Shown piece by piece: positions 9,080-16,552 of a stretch of 64,000 bases of DNA. How positions within the stretch are numbered: position 1 is the stretch's first letter; each line of letters starts with the position of its first letter. Below the pieces are notes generated by a model. The model saw only the letters and a list, made by a program, of their open reading frames with translations, was not told the DNA's origin and searched no databases. The stretch lies in contig JAXMCW010000002.1 of assembly GCA_046349155.1 (NCBI GenBank), forward strand, positions 930,001 through 994,000, given 5' to 3'. The DNA comes from Alsobacter sp046349155. GTDB lineage: Bacteria; Pseudomonadota; Alphaproteobacteria; Rhizobiales; Beijerinckiaceae. A program made the translations under genes and the position numbers.

Positions 9080-10516
9080 TCAGAGGGCCGCGTCCCCGGC
9101 CGGCGCGGGCGGCTTCGCCGCGGGCACGACAAGCGACATGGCGAGCCCCGCCAGGAGGCCCGCGGAGAAGCCGGCCAGCGCCGGGGACAGCGCCGTGATC
9201 CCCGCAGGCCAGATCCGCGGATCGAGCGCCAGGGCGGCGACCCCCAGGCCCACGGCGAGCGCCGTGAAACCGGCTCCCGCGCCGGCGCGGGGGCGCAGCA
9301 AGGTGAGCGCGACCGGCGGCAGGACGCCGGCGACGAGCACCGCCGCCGCCAGCTCCGTCCAGACGGCGAGGTCCTGCGCGCGGGTCACGCAGAGGGCCGT
9401 CGCGGCGAGGACGGCCACGATCATCGCGAAGCGAAGCTGGGCGAAGCGCCGGGACGTCGAGACGCGCCCGCGCTTGCGCCGGCCCGGCAGGTCATAGCCC
9501 AAGGCGAGCCCCGCGCTGCCCAGCAGCGCCACGGCCGCCAGCAGCGTGCCCAGGACGCGCGGCACCGCCGAGGCGACGCCCGCGAAGACGAGAGCCGGAC
9601 CGCCGCCGCCGGCCGGAGCCGCCATCAGGCTCAGCCCCGCGAGCACGGTCGCGACCAGGCCCCATGCGGCCGCCTGCCTGAAGTCGGCCGGCTCGCCGAC
9701 CGCGCTGGTCACCCAGACGAGCTGCGGCATGGCGAAGACGGCGAGCAGTCCAGCCAGGGCCGCGAGCGGCGACGGCGTGGAGAGCAGCAGGCCCGCCAGC
9801 CCGCGCTCTCCCGGCAGCACGCCGGACCAGAGCGAGAGGGCGACGACGGCCGCCGCGGAGACCAGCAGCAGGAAGCCGGCGACCACCGCGGCCCGGGTGA
9901 GGCTGCGCCCGCCTCCCGGCGCCAGCACCACCAGCGCCGCCACCGTGCACAGCGCGAGCGCCGCGCCGAACCCGATGGGCAAGGTCGCCTGCAGGGCGCG
10001 CGCGGCCGTCGCCAGGCCCGCGGCGCCCAGGACGCAGGCGGCGGGAGCGAGCATCAGCGCCGAGACGAGGCGAAGCGAGCGCCCGCCATAGCGGGCGGCG
10101 AGGAAGGTCGGGATGCTGACCGCTCCCGAGCGCCGGATGGCGGGGGCCAGCACGAGGATGGCGAGGCCGAGCGCCAGCCCCTGCCATGCGACCGTCCCGA
10201 GGGAGGCCGCCGCCGGCAGGCAGGCGGCGAAGGCGAGGCCGGCCGCGGCGCCGCCGAGATCGCGCCCGGCCGTGAGGTAGACCGGCAGCCGCATCGTGCC
10301 GCCGGAGGCCGCGCCCAGCACGACGAGCAGCATGGCGAGCCCCGCCGTCAGCCCCAGCAGGAGCAGGGCCGGCACGCCGATGCGCTCGAGGACCACCATC
10401 AGGGGCGCGGCCACCGCCACGACGAGGCCCGCCAAGAGCAGGGGAAAGAGCGAGCCGTCCCGCGATGCGCTGTCGTCGCTGTTCACGAAAGGCTGGCTCC
10501 GGTCGCCCGGACGCAT
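9080..10516 (-). CDS. Sodium:solute symporter-like transporter
   Basis: About 478 aa with 12-13 hydrophobic segments. The layout, the short VSIPTFLAARYGGRSLRLVSA stretch after the third to fourth helices and the AMPQLVWVTS segment match the SSS (sodium:solute symporter) superfamily in degenerate form, so substrate and sodium coupling cannot be read off. The start is uncertain: ATG 10516 is given here, with a GTG at 10486 that has a better-placed CCGGAG and a longer form to 10576 also open. It is divergent from a NarL-type regulator, which is the likely control. Confidence 0.6.
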   Translation of the reverse strand: MRPGDRSQPFVNSDDSASRDGSLFPLLLAGLVVAVAAPLMVVLERIGVPALLLLGLTAGLAMLLVVLGAASGGTMRLPVYLTAGRDLGGAAAGLAFAACLPAAASLGTVAWQGLALGLAILVLAPAIRRSGAVSIPTFLAARYGGRSLRLVSALMLAPAACVLGAAGLATAARALQATLPIGFGAALALCTVAALVVLAPGGGRSLTRAAVVAGFLLLVSAAAVVALSLWSGVLPGERGLAGLLLSTPSPLAALAGLLAVFAMPQLVWVTSAVGEPADFRQAAAWGLVATVLAGLSLMAAPAGGGGPALVFAGVASAVPRVLGTLLAAVALLGSAGLALGYDLPGRRKRGRVSTSRRFAQLRFAMIVAVLAATALCVTRAQDLAVWTELAAAVLVAGVLPPVALTLLRPRAGAGAGFTALAVGLGVAALALDPRIWPAGITALSPALAGFSAGLLAGLAMSLVVPAAKPPAPAGDAAL

Positions 10517-10618
10517 CGCTTGCGCCGGATCAAGGACAGGATCCCGGTTTTGCCCTTTCTGGAGGCGGCCTGGCAAGGGGATCGGTTCGCAACCGGCCCT
10601 TTGCCGGGCAAACGGCGC

Positions 10619-10647
10619 TTGCGACCCGCCGAAAGTCGCAGAATGAT
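10619..10647 (+). promoter_or_regulatory. Predicted sigma-70 promoter of the response regulator
   Basis: TTGCGA (10619-10624) and AATGAT (10642-10647) are separated by exactly 17 bases, each matching four of six consensus positions. It lies 54 bp upstream of the GTG start at 10702 in the divergent region shared with the transporter gene. Confidence 0.4.
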
Positions 10648-10701
10648 ATTGGAGCGGAACGAGATAAGCAGAATGGCCGCATGGTGAGGGGGGAACGACG
10701 C

Positions 10702-11370
10702 GTGAGCGAAGCCAGCCAGACGAAGATCATGATCGCCGACGACCACCCGCTCGTGCGCGGCGCGCTCCGGGAATCGGTGACAGGGCTCGCGGGGGGAATC
10801 ATCGTCGTCGAGGCCGGCACGTTCGACGAGGTCACCGAACATCTCGGACGCGGCTCGGAGATCGACCTCGTCCTGCTCGACCTCACCATGCCCGGGGTGC
10901 AGGGCTTCTCGGGCCTCATGTACCTGCGCGCCCAGCACCCGGACACCCCCGTCGTCGTCGTCTCCGGCAACGAGGACCGCGGCGTCATCCGCCGCTGCAT
11001 CGAGTTCGGCGCGTCGGGCTTCGTGCCGAAGTCCACCGACGTCGAGACCATGCGCCACGCGATCCGCACGGTCCTGGAGGGGGGCACCTGGACGCCTCCC
11101 GACGTCGACCTCTCCGCCCCCTCGGACCGCGAGACGGCCGATCTGGTCAAGCGCCTGGGCAGCCTCACCCCCCAGCAGGTGCGCGTGCTGATGATGCTGT
11201 CGGAGGGCCTGCTCAACAAGCAGATCGCCTACGAGCTCTCCGTCTCGGAGGCGACCGTGAAGGCGCACGTCTCGGCAATCCTGCAGAAGCTCGGCGTCGA
11301 GAGCCGCACGCAGGCCGTCATCGCAGCCTCCAAGATCGCCGCGGGACAACCCGTCGCGAACCTGGAATAG
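10702..11370 (+). CDS. NarL/FixJ-family two-component response regulator
   Basis: The protein has 222 residues. A receiver domain (about 7-125) carries the acidic pair DD near residue 13, the phospho-acceptor D60 in LLDLTMPG and the conserved K near 110. A LuxR-type helix-turn-helix (about 155-215) has LTPQQVRVL, NKQIA and SEATVKAHVS. It activates or represses transcription when phosphorylated. No sensor kinase is adjacent. GTG 10702 is chosen because AGGGGGG lies about ten bases upstream; ATG 10681 is in frame but lacks a ribosome site. The divergent transporter and the palindrome at 11445 are possible targets. Confidence 0.9.
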   Translation: MSEASQTKIMIADDHPLVRGALRESVTGLAGGIIVVEAGTFDEVTEHLGRGSEIDLVLLDLTMPGVQGFSGLMYLRAQHPDTPVVVVSGNEDRGVIRRCIEFGASGFVPKSTDVETMRHAIRTVLEGGTWTPPDVDLSAPSDRETADLVKRLGSLTPQQVRVLMMLSEGLLNKQIAYELSVSEATVKAHVSAILQKLGVESRTQAVIAASKIAAGQPVANLE

Positions 11371-11386
11371 CGGCCCCCGCGTCCCG

Positions 11387-11404
11387 GGCGGGGCCGGCCC
11401 CGCC
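11387..11404 (+). terminator. G+C palindrome after the response regulator
   Basis: A perfect 18-bp palindrome (GGCGGGGCC followed by GGCCCCGCC) begins 17 bases after the response regulator stop. It can fold as a seven-pair hairpin. No T run follows, so termination would be weak or Rho-assisted. Confidence 0.35.
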
Positions 11405-11444
11405 GTCCCCGGCAAGACATCCATCACATCACATCGGCGTGATC

Positions 11445-11464
11445 CGCGTGAGACGTCTCACGCG
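11445..11464. promoter_or_regulatory. Perfect 20-bp palindrome, probable operator
   Basis: CGCGTGAGAC and GTCTCACGCG meet with no spacer, giving a flawless 20-bp dyad 85 bp upstream of the orphan gene at 11549. A spacerless dyad this long is typical of a dimeric repressor or activator site. The adjacent NarL-type regulator or an unlinked regulator could bind it. A shorter GCCCGC/GCGGGC hairpin (11498-11516) lies between it and the start codon. Confidence 0.5.
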
Positions 11465-11548
11465 CGGGTCCGTCATCCTGCCCGCACCGTAAACCAAGCC
11501 CGCGAAGGTTGCGGGCCTTGACCGACACGATCGGGAGGATGGTGCACC

Positions 11549-12610
11549 ATGAGTGACGTTCAGACCCAGCACGGCACGGCGCGCAACGAGCGCGTCGTCA
11601 TCACGGACGCGGAGCGGAAGATCCTCGACGCGGCCGCCACGGGCGATGCAAAGGGCCGGGCCGGCAGGCTGGCGGCGCTGCGCGACGACCCGGCCAGCGC
11701 GCTTGCGCGGGAAGCCTCGGAGGAGGCCCGCAAGGCGCTGTCGGGGCTGATCCCGGACTTCGAGGCGCGGGCCTCGGGCTATGCCAGGCGCTTCGCCCCC
11801 CGTTTCGCCGACCTCAAGGGCGTCGTGGCCTCCTCGCCCGAGACCGTCGTCCTCACCTCCACGCTCCACCACTCGCCGTTCGACACGATGAAGGTGGGCG
11901 ACACGCTCGACCTCGACGCCGCCCTGCACCCGCACCCGCACCCGCCGGTGCAGCCGGCCCATGCCCGCGAATTCTGGTGGGCGGAGACGAACTGCTATCT
12001 GACGTGCCCGCCCAACACGCTGTTCTGGGACATCGATCACGACCCCTACCGCCTGTGGGGCCATATCGGCTATGGCGGCGACCGCCTGATGGGCGGCACG
12101 GCGGGGATGACGATGACCTTCATCCTGGGCGCCGACCGCCTGCCCATCACGTCGCGGCGTGACTTCCTGATCCGGCCCGACCTGCACACGATGGGCTGGG
12201 TCTCCGGCTGGACCGGCCACTACCACCCCATCTGGCACGCCGACGACAAGTGGTCGAAATGCTGGTTCAACCGGCGGCTGCGGCTGACGCTCAGCACCGG
12301 CGAGGTGCTCGACGACCAGTCCTTCAACGGCAACCTCTTCTTCCTGGAGGACGTCAACCCCGTGGGGCAAGCCAACCTCAACGAGACCATGGGCTGGACG
12401 CCGATCCTCCGCGCCGGCGTCGACATCGCGGACCTGCGGCGGCGCGGGGTGTCGATGATCGTGACGGCGGACCTGCGCTACGACTTCCAGCTGGAGGGCG
12501 AGAGCGACATCTGGTTCCGCAACCGCCCCGGCAGCCAGCAGCAATCCCCGCCCGGCTTCGACAACGCGCTCGGGGTCAGGGTCAATCCCGGCATCCTCGA
12601 GAACGCCTGA
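11549..12610 (+). CDS. Orphan 353-aa protein of unknown function
   Basis: No family is recognised. The protein has no signal peptide or membrane segment and is predicted cytosolic. The first 100 residues are Ala/Arg-rich and helical. The rest is rich in Trp, His, Asp and aromatic residues, with a His/Pro stretch (HPHPHPP), a WWAETNCYLTCPP segment, WDIDHDPYRLWGH, and GWTGHYHPIWHADDKW. Such clusters of His, Asp and Cys could bind metal. A GGGAGG lies about ten bases upstream of the ATG. It stands alone behind the 20-bp palindrome at 11445. The composition fits the local genome, so it is unlikely to be a spurious frame. Confidence 0.65.
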   Translation: MSDVQTQHGTARNERVVITDAERKILDAAATGDAKGRAGRLAALRDDPASALAREASEEARKALSGLIPDFEARASGYARRFAPRFADLKGVVASSPETVVLTSTLHHSPFDTMKVGDTLDLDAALHPHPHPPVQPAHAREFWWAETNCYLTCPPNTLFWDIDHDPYRLWGHIGYGGDRLMGGTAGMTMTFILGADRLPITSRRDFLIRPDLHTMGWVSGWTGHYHPIWHADDKWSKCWFNRRLRLTLSTGEVLDDQSFNGNLFFLEDVNPVGQANLNETMGWTPILRAGVDIADLRRRGVSMIVTADLRYDFQLEGESDIWFRNRPGSQQQSPPGFDNALGVRVNPGILENA

Positions 12611-12702
12611 CGCCGGGGCGGCGGGCCGCCAGCCCTCGGTTGCATCGCGGCGCGCCTCCTGCCACAAGCGGGGGAGGCGGTGCGCCGCCAGCGGAGGTCG
12701 CA

Positions 12703-12969
12703 ATGGCTCAGAACGGCATCGAGAGGGTTCTCGGCGGATCGCCCGGCGCGGTGCTGGCGAAGCTCGTCTTCCTGTCGATCCTGGTCGGCGCCTTCCTCTC
12801 CCTCTTCGGCCTGACCCCGCCCGACATCGTGCGCGGGATCAAGCACATCATCGACAGCATCGTCGACCTCGGCTTCGGGGCCGTGCGCGAGGTCTTCAAG
12901 TACCTCGTCTACGGCGCGGCGATCGTCGTGCCGCTCTGGCTGCTCTCGCGCCTGTTCAGCCGCCGCTGA
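12703..12969 (+). CDS. DUF6460-like small membrane protein
   Basis: An 88-aa protein with two hydrophobic segments (about 18-38 and 65-83) flanking an amphipathic helix; it ends in a basic SRLFSRR tail. It resembles short alphaproteobacterial DUF6460 proteins. The start ATG at 12703 has GGAGGT seven to ten bases upstream. The MATE gene begins two bases after its stop, so it is co-transcribed and may assist or be a regulator of the exporter, which is inference only. Confidence 0.6.
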   Translation: MAQNGIERVLGGSPGAVLAKLVFLSILVGAFLSLFGLTPPDIVRGIKHIIDSIVDLGFGAVREVFKYLVYGAAIVVPLWLLSRLFSRR

Positions 12970-12971
12970 GG

Positions 12972-14309
12972 ATGGACTGCCTCGCGCCGACCGCCCGCCC
13001 GGTCGAGGCGACGCCCTGGCGCGTCGTCAGGCTGGCCGCGCCCATGATGCTCGCGCACCTGACGGAGCCCATGCTGGGGCTCGTCGACGCCGCCGTGATC
13101 GGCCGGCTGGGCGCGGTGCATCTGCTCGGCGCGGTCGCCGTGGGCGCCATCCTGTTCGACATCCTGTTCTGGGGGCTGGGCTCGCTGCGGCTGGCGACGG
13201 CCGGCCTCACCGCGCAGGCGCACGGCGCGGGCGACGACCGGGAGGTGGCCCGCGCGCTCGCCCGCGCCCTGGTGGTCGCGGCCGCCCTCGGCGTCGCGAT
13301 CATCGTCCTGCAGGTCCCCATCATGGCGGTCGCCTTCAGGCTCATGGAGACAAGCCCGGCCGTCACCGGCGCGGCGCAGACCTACGTTTCGATCCGCATC
13401 TGGTCCGCCCCCTTCGCCCTCGCCAACTACGCCATCCTCGGCTCGCTGGTCGGCCGCGCCCGGACCGACCTCGGGCTCGGCCTGCAGGTCTTCGTCAACC
13501 TCGCCAAGATCGCGCTGACGCTGGTCGCCGTCCCTTGGCTCGGCCTGGGCATCGGCGGCGCGGCGGCCGCCACCCTCGCGGCCGAGGTCGTCGGGACGCT
13601 GGCGGGCCTCGCCATCCTGGCGCGCATCGGCGGCCTGCCCCGCGGACTGGCGCGCGCCGAGGTGCTGCAGCCCGGCGCCATGCGGCGCATGCTCGTGGTC
13701 AACCGCGACGTGGCGATCCGCAGCATCGCGCTGCTCGTCGCCTTCGCGTTCTTCACCGCCCAGGGCGCCCGCGCGGGCGACCTCACGCTGGCGGCCAACG
13801 CCGTGCTCTACAACATCTTCCTTTTCGGCAGCTATTTCCTCGACGGATTCGCCACCGCGGCCGAGCAGCTCTGCGGGCAGGCGATGGGGGCGCGCGACGA
13901 GCGGGGCTTCCGCGCGGTGGTGCGCCTCGCCCTGACGCTCAGCCTCGGCACGGGACTGGCCGTGACGGCGCTCGTGCTCGTCGGCGGCGGGGCCTTCATC
14001 GACCTCGTCTCCACCCATCCCGACGTGCGCGAGGCCGCGCGGGCCTTCCTGCCCTTCGCCGCGGCGGCGCCCCTCGTCGGGGCGATGGCCTTCGCCTTCG
14101 ACGGCATCTATGTCGGCGCGACCTGGACCCGGGCGATGCGCGACCTGATGCTCGCCTCCTTCGCGCTGTACCTCGCCACGTTCTATCTGGCCTCCGGCTG
14201 GAGCAATGCCGGGCTCTGGACGGCCTTCCTCGCCTTCCTCGGCGTGCGCGGAATCGGGCAGGCCCTGCTCTATCCCCGGCTCGCCAGGCGCGCCTTCGCG
14301 CCGGCGTGA
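12972..14309 (+). CDS. MATE family efflux transporter (DinF-like)
   Basis: A 445-aa protein with twelve membrane segments arranged in two halves. The first helix region has the MATE hallmark (PMMLAHLTEPMLGLVDAAVIG) and the second half repeats the pattern. The family exports cationic drugs or metabolites in exchange for H+ or Na+. The sequence is closest in style to the DinF/NorM branch. It starts two bases after the DUF6460-like gene. Its stop is three bases from the convergent pyrD stop. Confidence 0.9.
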   Translation: MDCLAPTARPVEATPWRVVRLAAPMMLAHLTEPMLGLVDAAVIGRLGAVHLLGAVAVGAILFDILFWGLGSLRLATAGLTAQAHGAGDDREVARALARALVVAAALGVAIIVLQVPIMAVAFRLMETSPAVTGAAQTYVSIRIWSAPFALANYAILGSLVGRARTDLGLGLQVFVNLAKIALTLVAVPWLGLGIGGAAAATLAAEVVGTLAGLAILARIGGLPRGLARAEVLQPGAMRRMLVVNRDVAIRSIALLVAFAFFTAQGARAGDLTLAANAVLYNIFLFGSYFLDGFATAAEQLCGQAMGARDERGFRAVVRLALTLSLGTGLAVTALVLVGGGAFIDLVSTHPDVREAARAFLPFAAAAPLVGAMAFAFDGIYVGATWTRAMRDLMLASFALYLATFYLASGWSNAGLWTAFLAFLGVRGIGQALLYPRLARRAFAPA

Positions 14310-14312
14310 GGG

Positions 14313-15425
14313 TCAGGCCGGCATCGGCGCGGCGCAGAGCGCCTCGGCAGCGCGGCCGACCAGCGCCGCCGGGGAGGCCAGCCGCTCCCGCTCGATCCGC
14401 GCCAGGATCGCGTCCTTGACCTCCTGCACCAGAGCCGGCCCGGCATAGACCAGCGCCGAATAGACCTGCAGCAGCGTCGCGCCCGCCTCGATCTTGGCCA
14501 GCGCGCTCGCGCCGGAATGGATGCCGCCCACCCCCACCAGCGGCACGCGGCCGTCCACCCGTCGATAGGTCTCGGCCAGCATGCGCGTGGCGAGCGCGAA
14601 AAGCGGCCGGCCTGACAGACCGCCCTGCTCCGCGGCGACGCCCTTGTCCCGCAGGGAGGCCGGCCGGCTGACGGTGGTGTTGGAGACGATCAGGCCGTCG
14701 ACGCCGCGCCTCAGGGCGACCGACACCGCCCCGTCGAGATCGGCGAGCGCCAGGTCCGGCGCGATCTTCAGCAGCACCGGCCTGCGGCCGTGCCGGCCGG
14801 CCTCCTCGTCGCGCGCCGCCAGCACCCGCGCCAGCAGGTCGTCGAGCGCCGCCTCGTGCTGCAGGTCGCGCAGACCGGGCGTGTTCGGCGAAGACACGTT
14901 GACCGTGAAGTAGGACGCGACGCCGGCAAAGGCGCGGATGCCCGCCACGTAGTCGGCCGCCCGGTCGGCGCTGTCCTTGTTGGCCCCGATATTGACGCCG
15001 ACGATGCCCGGCCGGCCGGCCCGCGCCCTGAGCCTTCGCAGCGCGGGCGCGTGGCCCTCGTTGTTGAAGCCGAGGCGGTTGATCACCCCGCCATCCGCGG
15101 GCAGGCGGAACATCCGCGGCCTGGGATTGCCGGGCTGGCCGAGCGGGGTGAGCGTGCCGACTTCGGCGAAGCCGAAGCCGAGCGACAGCATCGCGTCGGG
15201 CGCCTCGGCGTTCTTGTCGAAGCCGGCCGCCAGGCCGAGCGGGTTGGGAAAGGACAGGCCGAAGGCGTCCACCGCCAGGCGGGGATCGTCCGGCGCGGCG
15301 TGAGGCAGCGGCAGCGCCTGCAGCGCCCTGATGGTCAGGCCATGCGCGGTCTCGGCGTCGAGGCCGCGGAGCATCGGGAGCGCGAGACCCGCGAGCCCCC
15401 CGAGGAGACGGACGGCCCCGCTCAT
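14313..15425 (-). CDS. pyrD: Quinone-dependent dihydroorotate dehydrogenase
   Basis: A 370-aa class 2 enzyme oxidising dihydroorotate to orotate with ubiquinone at the inner membrane (pyrimidine synthesis). The N-terminal amphipathic helices that make the membrane tunnel are present (1-40). FMN-binding and catalytic motifs follow: GLAAGFDKN, GTLTPLGQPGNPRPR, the NVSSPNTPGL segment with the class 2 catalytic serine, SNTTV and GVGGI. Its ATG overlaps the DUF952 stop (ATGA), so it is the last gene of a repressor-DUF952-pyrD operon. Confidence 0.95.
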   Translation of the reverse strand: MSGAVRLLGGLAGLALPMLRGLDAETAHGLTIRALQALPLPHAAPDDPRLAVDAFGLSFPNPLGLAAGFDKNAEAPDAMLSLGFGFAEVGTLTPLGQPGNPRPRMFRLPADGGVINRLGFNNEGHAPALRRLRARAGRPGIVGVNIGANKDSADRAADYVAGIRAFAGVASYFTVNVSSPNTPGLRDLQHEAALDDLLARVLAARDEEAGRHGRRPVLLKIAPDLALADLDGAVSVALRRGVDGLIVSNTTVSRPASLRDKGVAAEQGGLSGRPLFALATRMLAETYRRVDGRVPLVGVGGIHSGASALAKIEAGATLLQVYSALVYAGPALVQEVKDAILARIERERLASPAALVGRAAEALCAAPMPA

Positions 15426-15763
15426 GCCGTCAGGTCCGGGAAGAGGTGGACCCCGTCGGGCCCCAGCGTCAAGGCCATCACCGAGTCCACGCTGGAGAGC
15501 GGCAGGGGACCGTAGAGATGGGGGAAGAGGTCGCCGCCGCGCGAGGGCTCGTGGCGCAGGTCGCCGAGCGCCTCGCTGCGCACCGCGACGAGCAGCAGGT
15601 CCTGCTGGCCGGCGAAGTGCCTGGCGGCGGTCTCGCGCACCTGGGCCGCGGTCGAGAAGTGGATAAAGCCGTCGGCGTGGTCGACGGACGCGCCGTCGAA
15701 GACGCCCTTCGCCTCGGCCTGCCGCCACAGCGACGCCGGGACGATCTTGTAGATGAGGGCCAT
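15422..15763 (-). CDS. DUF952 domain-containing protein
   Basis: A 113-aa cytosolic protein covering the whole DUF952 domain, including the IYKIVP start and the DGFIHFSTAAQV motif. The family resembles glutathione S-transferase-linked or ADP-ribosyl-like small enzymes, but no activity is established. It is coupled by a 4-bp overlap to pyrD and starts ten bases after the S24 repressor stop. Conserved pairing of DUF952 with pyrD is common in alphaproteobacteria. Confidence 0.88.
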   Translation of the reverse strand: MALIYKIVPASLWRQAEAKGVFDGASVDHADGFIHFSTAAQVRETAARHFAGQQDLLLVAVRSEALGDLRHEPSRGGDLFPHLYGPLPLSSVDSVMALTLGPDGVHLFPDLTA

Positions 15764-15773
15764 GGCGGGGGTC

Positions 15774-16403
15774 CTACTGGCTCGCCCACATGATGCGCGC
15801 CAACCAGACCACGCTGTCGGCGGGCAGCACGCGGTCGGGGTGCTCGGGGTTGAGGGAGGCGAGCTCGATGGTCTTGGCCGTGCGGCGGCGCAGTTCCTTG
15901 GCCATCACCTCGCCGTCCCGCGTCTTCACCACCACCCGGTCGCCGCGCCGCACCGAGGCTTCGGGCGAGCAGATGATCACGTCGCCCGCGCGGTATAGCG
16001 GCAGCATCGAGTTGCCCTGCACCTCCAGCGCGTAGGTGTGGCTGTCCGCAATGTCGGGAAAGTTGACCTCGTCCCAGCCCCGGCCGGTGGGGAAGCCGCC
16101 ATCGTCGAAATAGCCGCCCGCCCCGGCCTGCGCAAAGCCGAGCAGCGGCACCGCGCGGCTGGACTGGCCGCTGGCGGGCTCGACCAGGGACATGAACTCG
16201 TCGAGCGGCGCGCCCGTCGCCTCCAGCACCTTGGCGATGGATTCCGTGGAGGGCCAGCGCAGGCGGCCGTCGGACGATACCCGCTTGGACTTGTTGAACG
16301 TCGTCGGATCGAGCCCCGCCTTCTTGGCGAGGCCGGAGGCGCTCATGCCATAGCGGCCGGCCAGGGAATCGATCGCACTCCAAATCTGCGCATGCGTGAG
16401 CAT
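15774..16403 (-). CDS. XRE-like helix-turn-helix repressor with S24 (LexA-type) peptidase domain
   Basis: The protein has 209 residues. The N-terminal DNA-binding domain (1-75) has a helix-turn-helix around ASGLAKKAGLDPTTF. The C-terminal LexA-fold domain (85-205) has the catalytic dyad S132 (GNSMLP) and K169 (VMAKEL), and an Ala-Gly pair at 93-94 that could be the self-cleavage site. It is expected to repress genes until stress triggers autocleavage, or to be a stable regulator. It heads an operon with DUF952 and pyrD. The inverted repeats at 16413-16478 upstream suggest autoregulation. Confidence 0.85.
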   Translation of the reverse strand: MLTHAQIWSAIDSLAGRYGMSASGLAKKAGLDPTTFNKSKRVSSDGRLRWPSTESIAKVLEATGAPLDEFMSLVEPASGQSSRAVPLLGFAQAGAGGYFDDGGFPTGRGWDEVNFPDIADSHTYALEVQGNSMLPLYRAGDVIICSPEASVRRGDRVVVKTRDGEVMAKELRRRTAKTIELASLNPEHPDRVLPADSVVWLARIMWASQ

Positions 16404-16412
16404 GATGGGCCT

Positions 16413-16478
16413 CGCTTTGCCTGACCGCAAGGATCTTCGTCCGCTATCGAAGGAATTAAAGCCTCGCGAGGCAAAGCG
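16413..16478 (-). promoter_or_regulatory. Predicted autoregulatory operators of the S24 repressor
   Basis: A 10-bp sequence CGCTTTGCCT (16413-16422) recurs perfectly inverted as AGGCAAAGCG (16469-16478), ten to 75 bases upstream of the repressor start. The second copy overlaps a perfect 12-bp palindrome GCCTCGCGAGGC (16461-16472). On the minus strand that palindrome lies between a TTGCCT and a TTCGAT spaced by 17 bases, the usual place for a repressor site. The motifs are seen directly; the protein that binds is inferred. Confidence 0.45.
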
Positions 16479-16552
16479 CAACCGCGTCGATGATCGGGTC
16501 GCGTCTTTCGCTTCCTGCACGCCCCGATGGAGGACGCGCCGGCCGCGGCCCG

